A DNA stretch of 64,000 bases, taken from NCBI RefSeq assembly GCF_900120005.1, contig NZ_LT635449.1, positions 186,001 to 250,000 of the forward strand. Reading direction: 5' to 3'. Each line of letters opens with the position of its first letter. Position 1 is the first letter of the stretch. Made by a program: the position numbers and the translations under genes. Of this stretch, positions 15,949-23,341 are shown piece after piece. Below the pieces are notes generated by a model, which did no database searches, was not told the DNA's origin, and worked only from the letters and a program-made list of their open reading frames with translations. Origin of the DNA: Holdemania sp. Marseille-P2844 (lineage in GTDB: Bacteria > Bacillota_I > Bacilli_A > Erysipelotrichales > Erysipelotrichaceae).

Positions 15949-17754
15949 TTATTTATCGTCGTCCATCGACAGGACAGCCATGAACGCTTCCTGCGGAATT
16001 TCTACAGATCCGACCGCCTTCATCCGCTTTTTGCCTTCCTTCTGTTTTTCCAGCAGCTTCTTCTTTCGTGAAATATCGCCGCCGTAACACTTGGCCAGAA
16101 CGTTTTTGCGGAGCGACTTGATATTGGTCCGCGCGATAATCTTCCCGTTCACCGCCGCCTGCACCGGAATTTCAAACTGCTGCTTCGGGATCAGTTCCTT
16201 CAGCTTCACAGTAATGGAATTGCCGCGGGCATAAGCGAAATCGCGGTGCACGATGATCGACAAGGCGTCGATCAATTCGCCGTTGAGCAGAATGTCCATC
16301 TTGACCAGATCGCTCTTTCTGTATTCGCTGATTTCATAGTCCAGCGACGCATAGCCCTTCGTACAGCTTTTCAGCTTATCAAAGAAATCAAATACGATTT
16401 CGCCTAATGGAATTTCATATTCCAGCGTATTGCGGTTTGCGTCAATGTAATGCATGTCCTTATAGATTCCGCGCTTGTTCTGACACAGCTCCATAACTGC
16501 ACCGATGTATTCGTTGGGCACCATGATGTTCGCGGTGACATACGGTTCTTCCAGCCGTTCAATCCGCTGGACTTCCGGCAGATGCGCCGGGTTGTCGATC
16601 TTGACCATCGAGCCGTCGGTCAGGTAGCAATGATAGATAACGCTGGGCGCCGTCGCGATCAGCGACAGGTTATACTCCCGTTCCAGCCGTTCCTGAACGA
16701 CGTCCATGTGCAGCAGGCCGAGAAAGCCGCAGCGGAAGCCGAAGCCCAGAGCTTGGGACGTTTCCGCCTCAAACTGCAGCGAAGCATCGTTCAGCTTGAG
16801 CTTTTCAAGCGCGTCGCGCAGATCGTTGTATTTCGCGGAATCCGTCGGATACAGACCGCAGTAAACCATCGGATTCATCTTCCGGTAGCCCGGCAGCGCT
16901 TCGTTCGCCGGATTGTCTGCCTTCGTGACGGTCGCGCCGACGCTGACATCCTGCACGGATTTGATGCTCGCCGCAAACCAGCCAACTTCGCCGCACTCCA
17001 AAGCGTCTAGCTTGACTTCCTTCGGATTGCGCACGCCGCATTCCAGCACTTCATATTCAGCCTGATTATTCATGAAACGGATTTTATCGCCGACCTGAAT
17101 CCGGCCGTCCTTGACACGGACAAAGACGATAACGCCGCGATAGGAGTCATAGACTGAATCAAACACCAGCGCTTTTAACGGCGCTTGCGGATCGCCGGCA
17201 GGCGCCGGAATCTTCTTCACGACTTCCTCCAGCACATCCTGGACATTGAGTCCGGTCTTCGCTGAAATCAACGGCGCTTCCGTACAATCCAGCCCGATGA
17301 CGCTTTCAATTTCTTCCTTGACGACTTCCGGCTGCGCGCTCGGCAAATCAATTTTATTGATGACCGGCACGATCTCCAAATCGTTGTCCAGCGCTAAATA
17401 GACATTCGCCAGCGTCTGCGCCTCAATTCCCTGCGCCGCGTCCACGACCAGCACCGCGCCTTCGCATGCCGCCAGTGAACGTGAAACCTCATACGTAAAA
17501 TCGACGTGCCCCGGGGTGTCGATCAGATGGAATATGTATTCCTCGCCATCTTTCGCTTTATATTTCAGCTGAACCGCGTTCAGTTTGATCGTAATGCCGC
17601 GTTCCCGTTCCAGATCCAGAGAATCCAGGATCTGATCAACCATTTCCCGATGCTGAACCGTTTCCGTCATTTCCAGAATCCGGTCCGCCAATGTGGATTT
17701 GCCATGGTCGATGTGGGCAATGATCGAAAAGTTCCTGATCTTCGACTGATCCAT
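15949..17754 (-). CDS. lepA: Elongation factor 4 (back-translocase)
   Basis: A 601-residue LepA, full length. G1 'AHIDHGKST', switch '[13 protein letters not shown]', G3 'DTPGHVDF', G4 'NKIDLP' and G5 'SAKTG' lie in the GTPase domain. Domains II-III follow, then the LepA-specific C-terminal domain ending '[18 protein letters not shown]'. It binds ribosomes and promotes recovery from stalled or mistranslocated states, mainly in biogenesis and stress. The start at 17754 has AAGGAGG seven bases upstream and an extended -10 just before it. It is conserved next to hemW, spoIIP and gpr. Confidence 0.98.
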   Translation of the reverse strand: MDQSKIRNFSIIAHIDHGKSTLADRILEMTETVQHREMVDQILDSLDLERERGITIKLNAVQLKYKAKDGEEYIFHLIDTPGHVDFTYEVSRSLAACEGAVLVVDAAQGIEAQTLANVYLALDNDLEIVPVINKIDLPSAQPEVVKEEIESVIGLDCTEAPLISAKTGLNVQDVLEEVVKKIPAPAGDPQAPLKALVFDSVYDSYRGVIVFVRVKDGRIQVGDKIRFMNNQAEYEVLECGVRNPKEVKLDALECGEVGWFAASIKSVQDVSVGATVTKADNPANEALPGYRKMNPMVYCGLYPTDSAKYNDLRDALEKLKLNDASLQFEAETSQALGFGFRCGFLGLLHMDVVQERLEREYNLSLIATAPSVIYHCYLTDGSMVKIDNPAHLPEVQRIERLEEPYVTANIMVPNEYIGAVMELCQNKRGIYKDMHYIDANRNTLEYEIPLGEIVFDFFDKLKSCTKGYASLDYEISEYRKSDLVKMDILLNGELIDALSIIVHRDFAYARGNSITVKLKELIPKQQFEIPVQAAVNGKIIARTNIKSLRKNVLAKCYGGDISRKKKLLEKQKEGKKRMKAVGSVEIPQEAFMAVLSMDDDK

Positions 17755-17781
17755 TGTCCTTCCTCCTTAAACTTCTGTCCT

Positions 17782-17790
17782 ATTATATCA
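17782..17790 (-). promoter_or_regulatory. lepA extended -10 promoter
   Basis: Minus-strand TGA-TATAAT (17790-17782), about 27 nt before lepA; no clear -35. Confidence 0.6.
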
Positions 17791-17799
17791 AAAGCCGAC

Positions 17800-18256
17800 C
17801 TCAAAGAAAAGCAGAACCGCGCCTCCGTCGCCGGGAAACAAGCCTGAATAGACGATTTTCGGTCTGTTTTCTTCATCGTCTGCAAGCTTATTGTCTGCTT
17901 GGCTCCGTCAGGGACACTCCCATTAAAAAACACAAGAATCCGAAAGCTGTAAAAAACAATTCGGTATTCCCGATCGATTCAGGCAGAAATCGCCGCCATT
18001 CCGTTGCCATTTATCAGAAAGTCCGGATGCATAACCATCCAATCTGAATAATCTTGGCCGCAACCAACAAGACAAAACCCCAGGCCAGTTTTCCAACTGA
18101 CATGGGGTTGTCGGCAATCCTTCGATGAGAACGTTTTCTTTGGAACAGGATGCGAATCACGATCTGCCTATTTTTCAGATACGGATCATCCGCAGGTTCC
18201 CTTCCAACTCATTTTTTTGTCGGCGCCAAACAGACTTGAGCCAACTAAGCTTCGCT
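17800..18256. other. Non-coding gap between lepA and fmt
   Basis: About 450 nt with no credible gene: the short open frames here have no ribosome sites and unnatural composition. The only structure I see is the strong hairpin at 18076-18109. No tRNA or recognisable riboswitch was found. Confidence 0.6.
18076..18109 (-). terminator. Strong hairpin, probable fmt terminator
   Basis: AACCCCA...CCAGTT / CAACTG...TGGGGTT forms a long interrupted stem with a TTCC-type loop. On the minus strand it is followed by TTGTCTTG, a poor T tract. It lies about 150 nt past fmt. Confidence 0.5.
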
Positions 18257-19210
18257 TTATTGCGAATCAGTCAACGCTTCAAACTGGCAGCCGATCAGCT
18301 GCTTGCCTTTGCCATTGTAGAAATCCCTGGCGCTGACCCGTTTTTTGCCTTCCATCTGCAGCTCGGTTACGATAAGCATCCCCTCGCCCGCGGCGACCTG
18401 CATCCCGGTTTCATCAAAACCGAGAATGGTGCCGCTCGGCTTTCCGGACTTTTCGTCGCGATAGCGCACGCCCCAGAACTTCATTTTCTGTCCCGCGATC
18501 ACGCCATAGCCTACCGGCCAGGAGATCAGCCCGCGGATCTGATTATAGATCTGCCAGCCTGATTTAGAAAAATCAATCCGCTCCTGTTCTTTCGTGATAT
18601 TCCAGGCGAAGCTGACCTGCGATTCATCCTGGGGAACCGGCGTAATCCGGCCTTCGATATAGTCCAGCAGACATTCCTTCAGCAAGGCCGCGCCTGCCGC
18701 CATCAGCTTGTCATGCAGGATTTCCGTCGTATCTTCCGCTTCAATCGCTACCTTTTTGACCGCCAGCATATCCCCGGCGTCCATTTTCTTTACCATCTGC
18801 ATGATCGTCACGCCGCTTTCCGTTTCGCCCTGAATGATTGCGGTATGCATCGGTGAGCCGCCGCGGTATTTCGGCAGCAGCGAAGCATGAACGTTGATGC
18901 AGCCGTATTTCGGAGCGTTCAGCACGGCCTCCGGGACCATCTGACCATACGCGCAGGTGACGATCAGCTCCGGGTTTAACGCCAGCACTTCCGCATACTC
19001 CGTGCGGATCTTCTCCGGCTGCAGCACCGGCAGCGCCAGCTGCTGCGCCAGGGCATGCACCGGCGTCGGCTGCAGCTTCTGCTGCCGCCCGACCTTCTTG
19101 TCCGGCTGCGATACGACCCCGACCAGTTCAACAAACGGCAGCTCGGCCAGCGCCTGTAAAATCCCGCAGGCAAAGTCCGGCGTTCCCATAAATAAGACTC
19201 TTGTTTTCAA
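18257..19210 (-). CDS. fmt: Methionyl-tRNA formyltransferase
   Basis: A 317-residue protein of typical length. 'VLFMGTPDFACGIL' opens the formyltransferase fold. 'NVHASLLPKYRGGSPMHTAI' carries the catalytic His and the SLLPKYRG signature, and the C-terminal tRNA-binding domain starts near residue 205 ('WQIYNQIRGLISWP'). It transfers a formyl group from 10-formyl-THF to Met-tRNAfMet. The start is TTG at 19210, with GGAGGG seven bases upstream. The only nearby ATG is out of frame, so the TTG start is well supported. An extended -10 lies 32 nt upstream. Confidence 0.96.
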   Translation of the reverse strand: MKTRVLFMGTPDFACGILQALAELPFVELVGVVSQPDKKVGRQQKLQPTPVHALAQQLALPVLQPEKIRTEYAEVLALNPELIVTCAYGQMVPEAVLNAPKYGCINVHASLLPKYRGGSPMHTAIIQGETESGVTIMQMVKKMDAGDMLAVKKVAIEAEDTTEILHDKLMAAGAALLKECLLDYIEGRITPVPQDESQVSFAWNITKEQERIDFSKSGWQIYNQIRGLISWPVGYGVIAGQKMKFWGVRYRDEKSGKPSGTILGFDETGMQVAAGEGMLIVTELQMEGKKRVSARDFYNGKGKQLIGCQFEALTDSQ

Positions 19211-19241
19211 GAGGCATCCCTCCTTTTCGTTTACGTCAACG

Positions 19242-19250
19242 ATTATACCA
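19242..19250 (-). promoter_or_regulatory. fmt extended -10 promoter
   Basis: Minus-strand TGG-TATAAT (19250-19242) between the preceding small gene and fmt. Confidence 0.6.
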
Positions 19251-19273
19251 TAAACAAAAGGAAGATGCGCGGT

Positions 19274-19552
19274 TCATTGGCCGAAAGCCGAGGCGATCAT
19301 GCGCACGGAACCATCGACGACGCGGATGACCATCTCGGAAATATTCGCCCCCAGCTGACCGGCAGCGTTCTCCTGAATCTGATACATCGAGGCCCGGTGG
19401 ACGGGCGGCTCAATCACTTCTTCCTGTTCAATCTGACGGTTGAATTCGTCGATCCGCTGCTGGATCGTGGATTCCGGCTGCTGCTGATTGAGCGTACTGC
19501 CGATGCTGACGACGATTAAAATCAAAAAGGCGTCCAGAATAAACCGTTTCAT
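19274..19552 (-). CDS. Small membrane-anchored protein of the spoIIP operon
   Basis: A 92-residue protein with an N-terminal hydrophobic segment (residues 4-20, 'FILDAFLILIVVSIGS'). A Gln/Glu-rich helical stretch and an amphipathic tail follow ('MVIRVVDGSVRMIASAFG'). The ATG at 19552 overlaps the spoIIP stop (ATGA), so it is co-translated with SpoIIP. I do not recognise the family. Coupling to SpoIIP suggests a role at the engulfing or forespore membrane, but that is inference. Confidence 0.75.
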   Translation of the reverse strand: MKRFILDAFLILIVVSIGSTLNQQQPESTIQQRIDEFNRQIEQEEVIEPPVHRASMYQIQENAAGQLGANISEMVIRVVDGSVRMIASAFGQ

Positions 19553-20391
19553 TCGATCCCTCCGTTCGTTAACGCTTCGACTAAGATTCGTAAGGAGTGG
19601 CGGACTTCCTCCGTGCTGTTCTGGTCCGTTCCCAATTCCAGCAGCACCATGTTCTCCGCCATATCCTGGTTGTAAACCGACTGCCGTTCAAAAACTGATC
19701 TCATTATACCCGGCATCACCTGGTTGATTTTGTCGGTTAATTGCCGGGAATGTTCCATGACGTGAGCGGCATTGGAAGATTTCATGCCGACGACAAACAT
19801 CATCTTCGCATAAGTGACCCCGTCGCTCTCCAGAATGGAAGCAGAACGCGGCGCGGAGTCGCGGTGCAGGTCGATGACCAGATCAAAGCCGCCGTGTTCG
19901 GCAAACGTATCGTTGATATGACGGCGGGAAATCGTATATAATTGGTTGTATTTCAGCCCTTCCTCCTCTGCTTCACGCAGGAAATTCCCGGTCTGAAAAT
20001 AAACATAATACCCCTCTTCTTCTAACATTTTCGCCAGCTCCATGCCGATTTCATATGTCGTCGTGCCGTCGCTGTACGTTTCCGACTGATGGGTGTTATA
20101 GATGTAAACGGATTTTTTCTCCGGTTTTTCTTCCTTTTCAAATTTCGGTACAAACGGCTCGTTGATCACAACCTCATCAATCCGTTCCACCGCCTGTTTG
20201 AAGTCCGGCAGCAGCGCCAGCTGTTCCTTGATCGAGATGCGGTCCAGATCGATTACCGGATGCAGGATCGACTCCAGCACCGAGGTTTTATTCTGCGAAA
20301 GTAAATCGCGGAAGCCGGTAAAGAATGACGTCATGACGAGAAAGGCCAGGATCAGCAGACATTTGAGTGTGATTTTCAGCTTTGTTTTCAA
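19549..20391 (-). CDS. spoIIP: Stage II sporulation protein P (cell-wall hydrolase)
   Basis: A 280-residue SpoIIP with an N-terminal membrane anchor (about 7-25) and an amidase/endopeptidase domain. 'YIYNTHQSETY' carries the first zinc His and Glu, 'DLVIDLHRDSAP' the second His, and 'MVLLELGTDQNS' the catalytic Glu near the end. It is shorter than the B. subtilis protein, with a compact linker. SpoIIP degrades septal and lateral peptidoglycan with SpoIID/M during engulfment. It starts at TTG 20391 with GGGGG eight bases upstream; that ribosome site lies in the 3' arm of the gpr terminator. Confidence 0.95.
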   Translation of the reverse strand: MKTKLKITLKCLLILAFLVMTSFFTGFRDLLSQNKTSVLESILHPVIDLDRISIKEQLALLPDFKQAVERIDEVVINEPFVPKFEKEEKPEKKSVYIYNTHQSETYSDGTTTYEIGMELAKMLEEEGYYVYFQTGNFLREAEEEGLKYNQLYTISRRHINDTFAEHGGFDLVIDLHRDSAPRSASILESDGVTYAKMMFVVGMKSSNAAHVMEHSRQLTDKINQVMPGIMRSVFERQSVYNQDMAENMVLLELGTDQNSTEEVRHSLRILVEALTNGGIE

Positions 20392-20393
20392 GG

Positions 20394-20439
20394 AAAAAGC
20401 CCCCTCTCTTTCCGCAGTTTATGCGGGGCAAGGGGGGCT
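20394..20439 (-). terminator. gpr terminator overlapping the spoIIP ribosome site
   Basis: AGCCCCC (minus 20439-20433) pairs with GGGGGCT (20404-20398), with an inner CCGCA/TGCGG helix, then T5. The 3' arm GGGGG is also the spoIIP Shine-Dalgarno. Confidence 0.8.
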
Positions 20440-20444
20440 CATGA

Positions 20445-21314
20445 CTACATCTGGGAGTAGCGGGGATGAAGCACCTGATTGATCGCCGTTGATATCACTT
20501 CCGTCAAATGCTTGACTTCCTCGTCCATTTCTTTGGGCGTCACGACCATCTGGTAGGATTCCTGATAATGGATATGTTCCATCACCTTTTCATAATCGTC
20601 GCATTGAATCGTCGAAAGAACCTGATCGATCAGCGCTTCAATACTGACGACCGTTGCGACGCCGATCGCGACGACGGGCGCCTGCACCAGTTCCTCGTTG
20701 AGCACTTTGCGGTGATTGCCGACCCCGCCGCCAGGCTGAATCCCAGTATCGCTGATCTGAATCACCCGGTTGATCCGTTCGATGGAACGGGTTGCCAGCG
20801 CGTCGATCGCGATCACAAAGTCGGGCTTAAACTGCCGGGCTACCGCCTGGACAAATTCCGCGGTTTCCAGACCGGTCTGTCCCATCACGCCGGGAACGAT
20901 GACCGCGACCTCGCTGGTTCCCTGCGCCAGTTCTGCTTCATTCAGCCGGTGCAGATGGGCGGTGACGATCACCTCGCGGGCCGCCATCGGGCCTAAGGAA
21001 TCCGCTGTGATCTCCTGGTTGCCCAACCCGACGATTAACGCCCGGGTTCCCTGCGTGGGAAGTCCGCTGATGATTTGTTTAAGACAATCCGACGTCACGG
21101 CAATCGCCTCTTCCCGTTGGGATGCATCGTTCAGATCGTCCAGCTCGATCGTGACATACTCACCCGGCTGCTTGTCAATTTCCTCGCACGGATGATGGAT
21201 TGAAATATGATGGGTTGTAATGCCCCGGTACGCTTTCTTCGTATGGGTAAAATTCTCATTGTCCTGTAAATCCAGCACTTCTTCATAGGCCAGATCGGTT
21301 CTGTGTTTGCGCAT
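20445..21314 (-). CDS. gpr: Germination protease GPR
   Basis: A 289-residue GPR. An N-terminal region with 'MRKHRTDLAYEEVLDL' includes a pro-segment. The protease core has 'VGLGNQEITADSLGP', 'VPGVMGQTGLETAEFV', 'VIAIDALATRSIERINR' and 'SDTGIQPGGGVGNHRK'. The zymogen is made in the forespore and cleaves small acid-soluble spore proteins on germination. The ATG at 21314 has GAGGTG upstream. Its promoter matches the forespore sigma consensus. A gpr-spoIIP pair next to rpsT is a conserved arrangement. Confidence 0.96.
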   Translation of the reverse strand: MRKHRTDLAYEEVLDLQDNENFTHTKKAYRGITTHHISIHHPCEEIDKQPGEYVTIELDDLNDASQREEAIAVTSDCLKQIISGLPTQGTRALIVGLGNQEITADSLGPMAAREVIVTAHLHRLNEAELAQGTSEVAVIVPGVMGQTGLETAEFVQAVARQFKPDFVIAIDALATRSIERINRVIQISDTGIQPGGGVGNHRKVLNEELVQAPVVAIGVATVVSIEALIDQVLSTIQCDDYEKVMEHIHYQESYQMVVTPKEMDEEVKHLTEVISTAINQVLHPRYSQM

Positions 21315-21330
21315 ACGCTCACCTCGGACT

Positions 21331-21360
21331 TAGTATGCGCGGATCTTCTGCCGGTTATGC
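21331..21360 (-). promoter_or_regulatory. Forespore sigma-F/G promoter of gpr
   Basis: On the minus strand GCATA (21360-21356), exactly 18 nt, then CATACTA (21337-21331). This fits the B. subtilis sigma-G/F pattern GHATR-N18-CATWHTA at every position, 16 nt upstream of the gpr ATG. Confidence 0.8.
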
Positions 21361-21434
21361 GCGGGTTTTAATCGGAATCAACCTTTATTTTTGTCATTCC
21401 CGCTTCGTTTCTTGTCACCTTTTTCCATTAGTGT

Positions 21435-21463
21435 TTGCATTTTCACCTTCCTTTTGTTATAAT
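21435..21463 (+). promoter_or_regulatory. rpsT promoter
   Basis: -35 TTGCAT (21435-21440), 17-nt spacer, extended -10 TGT-TATAAT (21456-21463). Confidence 0.85.
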
Positions 21464-21495
21464 TCTTAAGGTATAAATGCGGAGGAGGTGTCAGA

Positions 21496-21756
21496 ATGCC
21501 AAACATCAAGTCTCAGAAGAAACGTTCGATTACTAATTTAAAGAGAAATGCAGCGAAAACTGCGGAAAAATCCGCGCTGAAGACAGCGATCAAGGAAGTC
21601 CTGGTTGCGGTTGAAGCGAAGGATAAGGAAAAGGCAGTTGCAGCGTACAACACTGCAAATTCTTTATTAGATAAAGCCGTTACCAGCCATCTGAAGCACA
21701 AGAACTACACAGCACGTCAGAAGGCTCGCTTAGCGAAAGCGGTCAACTCTCTGTAA
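21496..21756 (+). CDS. rpsT: 30S ribosomal protein S20
   Basis: An 86-residue Lys/Ala-rich all-helical S20: 'MPNIKSQKKRSITNLKRNA' at the N-terminus and 'KAVTSHLKHKNYTARQKARL' near the end. The length is typical. The ATG follows GAGGAGGTGTCAGA. It binds 16S rRNA early in small-subunit assembly. It is monocistronic, with a strong promoter and terminator, and divergent from gpr. Confidence 0.97.
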   Translation: MPNIKSQKKRSITNLKRNAAKTAEKSALKTAIKEVLVAVEAKDKEKAVAAYNTANSLLDKAVTSHLKHKNYTARQKARLAKAVNSL

Positions 21757-21762
21757 GATGCG

Positions 21763-21790
21763 AAAAAGATCCGGGTTCCGGATCTTTTTT
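21763..21790 (+). terminator. rpsT terminator
   Basis: GATCCGG (21768-21774) pairs with CCGGATC (21778-21784), extended by A/T pairs, followed by a T7 run. Confidence 0.93.
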
Positions 21791-21847
21791 TATGGTTTGC
21801 TGCACTCGGTACAAGTCGGAGACCTCCGCTCCGTCCCTGTCCGGCTT

Positions 21848-22405
21848 CTAAGCGCAAGGAAAATCCGCGGACTGATCCTGATCGATCACCAGCTCTCCTT
21901 CTCCCTGCGGCGCTTCAACGTCCTGAAGATATCCGTTGAGAATATCGCCGGTGATTTCAAACGCGGCATTGGCGTCGCGGCGCTGAGCCCGCTGACGCAG
22001 ACGGCGGCGCAGACATTCCGGACTGGCTTTTAAATAGAGCAGCCGGGCCTGACCGCCGGCCGCGGCAATCCGCTGGCGGTAAGCATCGCGTTTCTTCCGG
22101 CTCCAGAAACTAAAATCAATGACCACCGGCCGATGTTCTTGAATCGCTTTCACCAGCTGATCTTGCAGCTGGGCCTCAACCGCGGCTGAATACGCAGCAT
22201 AGGCTGAGGGTGGATAATCCACGCCATACCGGCCATATTGCCGCCATACCTCCTCGTCAATTGACAAGCGCAGATACCCCGCGGCTTCCAGCTGCTTCGC
22301 CAGCGTCGTCTTCCCGGCTCCGGCCACGCCGCACATCATCACGACGAGCGGTTTCTGCGGATCCGCTTCCTGATGAAGCCATGCAAGAATCGCTTCCCCT
22401 TTCAT
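21848..22405 (-). CDS. P-loop kinase-like AAA protein
   Basis: A 185-residue P-loop protein: Walker A 'CGVAGAGKTTLAKQLEAAG', a kinase-like 'RLSIDEEVWRQYG', 'PVVIDFSFWSRKKRDAYRQR' (aspartate of the B strand plus lid arginines), and 'LLYLKASPECLRRRLRQRA'. This is the layout of small-molecule or nucleotide kinases of the zeta-toxin/chloramphenicol phosphotransferase-like AAA_33 group. The substrate is unknown. I place the start at the ATG at 22405 behind GAAGGG; the longer open frame lacks a ribosome site. It is 31 nt downstream of the LytTR operon. Confidence 0.8.
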   Translation of the reverse strand: MKGEAILAWLHQEADPQKPLVVMMCGVAGAGKTTLAKQLEAAGYLRLSIDEEVWRQYGRYGVDYPPSAYAAYSAAVEAQLQDQLVKAIQEHRPVVIDFSFWSRKKRDAYRQRIAAAGGQARLLYLKASPECLRRRLRQRAQRRDANAAFEITGDILNGYLQDVEAPQGEGELVIDQDQSADFPCA

Positions 22406-22436
22406 TGGTTTCCCTTCTTCCTTTTCTGAATTCTTT

Positions 22437-22820
22437 TCAGCACTTTCCGGTCGTGGATGAATCCTTATTTTCTTCCGCGAGCCGCTGTTTAAAGTGATCA
22501 AGGGCCAGCGAATATTGGCGCAGCGATCGGGTCAGCCGGATCATCGGCACGCCCAGCGCGATCAGAAGAAGAAAGCGTTCCAGCGTAAAATGACTGAAAA
22601 CCACCAGCGCGATCAGCACCAGGCTTCCGCCCGTGATCCAAGGCTGTCCTTTGCGCAGCGACTGCATCCAGATCCGGTAGCTTTCCAAAAACAGCGCGTA
22701 GCCAATGCCGGTCAGTACAATCCAGATTCCATCCGGCGACGCCGCGCGGGGATTGAAGAAACTGGCCGTCAGGGGAATCGCCATCCCGATCAGGATTTGA
22801 TAGAGCCATCGTTCGATCAT
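22437..22820 (-). CDS. Small four-helix membrane protein of a LytTR system
   Basis: A 127-residue protein with about four hydrophobic segments (roughly 5-21, 31-48, 62-80, 82-95) and a charged, probably cytoplasmic, tail. The ATG at 22820 overlaps the LytTR stop (ATGA). In several Firmicutes a LytTR DNA-binding protein is encoded directly before a small membrane partner that restrains it (LytTR regulatory systems, DUF3021-like). Gene order and topology fit that model; sequence identity to that family cannot be confirmed here. Confidence 0.7.
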   Translation of the reverse strand: MIERWLYQILIGMAIPLTASFFNPRAASPDGIWIVLTGIGYALFLESYRIWMQSLRKGQPWITGGSLVLIALVVFSHFTLERFLLLIALGVPMIRLTRSLRQYSLALDHFKQRLAEENKDSSTTGKC

Positions 22821-23341
22821 CGTTTTCCCTCCATTCCAATCGCTTTGCGGAAATGCGGCGCATAGCTGCGGCTGACCTCCAGCTGCACGCCTCCGCTTAA
22901 CACCAGCGTCAGCCGGCCGTTAAAGCTTGGGGCAATTTGTTCGACCTTCGCGAGGTTAACAAGATACGACTTGCTGATACGGATAAACTGACGCGGATAC
23001 AGCTCCTCCTGCAGCTGATACAGCTTGCGGTTGAGCTGCAGACACAGGCTGGCGGTATAAGCGAACGTTTCCCGCTGCAGCCCTTCGATATACAGCACGT
23101 CCGCCAGCGCGACGACATAGGTCCGCCCCTCATGCTGCCCGGTCAGTGTCTGCCGCTTTTCCTGCAGAAAATGGTGATTGAGGAATGCGGTCAGTTCCGC
23201 CAGATCCTCCATCTGAAACAGAATTCCAATCGAGTCATAATCAACCCCTTTTTCGACCAGTGTCAGATCCAGCGCGTCAAAGGGCTTCAGCTTTTCCCGC
23301 AGCTGGGCCTCATGCTCGGGCAAACAGATCAGTTTGATCAT
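22817..23341 (-). CDS. LytTR-domain transcription regulator without receiver domain
   Basis: A 174-residue protein. Residues about 1-65 form a small alpha/beta region that lacks a receiver phospho-Asp pattern. Residues 70-170 form a LytTR DNA-binding domain: 'VVALADVLYIEGLQRETF', 'YPRQFIRISKSYLVNLAKVE' and a final 'VQLEVSRSYAPHFRKAIG'. The middle segment with 'RISKSYLVNL' is diagnostic. It is coupled at both ends by ATGA overlaps to two membrane proteins, suggesting it is held or controlled at the membrane. It probably binds direct repeats near its own promoter, which I could not define. Confidence 0.88.
   Translation of the reverse strand: MIKLICLPEHEAQLREKLKPFDALDLTLVEKGVDYDSIGILFQMEDLAELTAFLNHHFLQEKRQTLTGQHEGRTYVVALADVLYIEGLQRETFAYTASLCLQLNRKLYQLQEELYPRQFIRISKSYLVNLAKVEQIAPSFNGRLTLVLSGGVQLEVSRSYAPHFRKAIGMEGKR

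Noticed and set aside
17754-18256. Short open frames in the lepA-fmt gap
   Set aside because: No Shine-Dalgarno, unnatural amino-acid composition, and overlap with promoter and hairpin elements.
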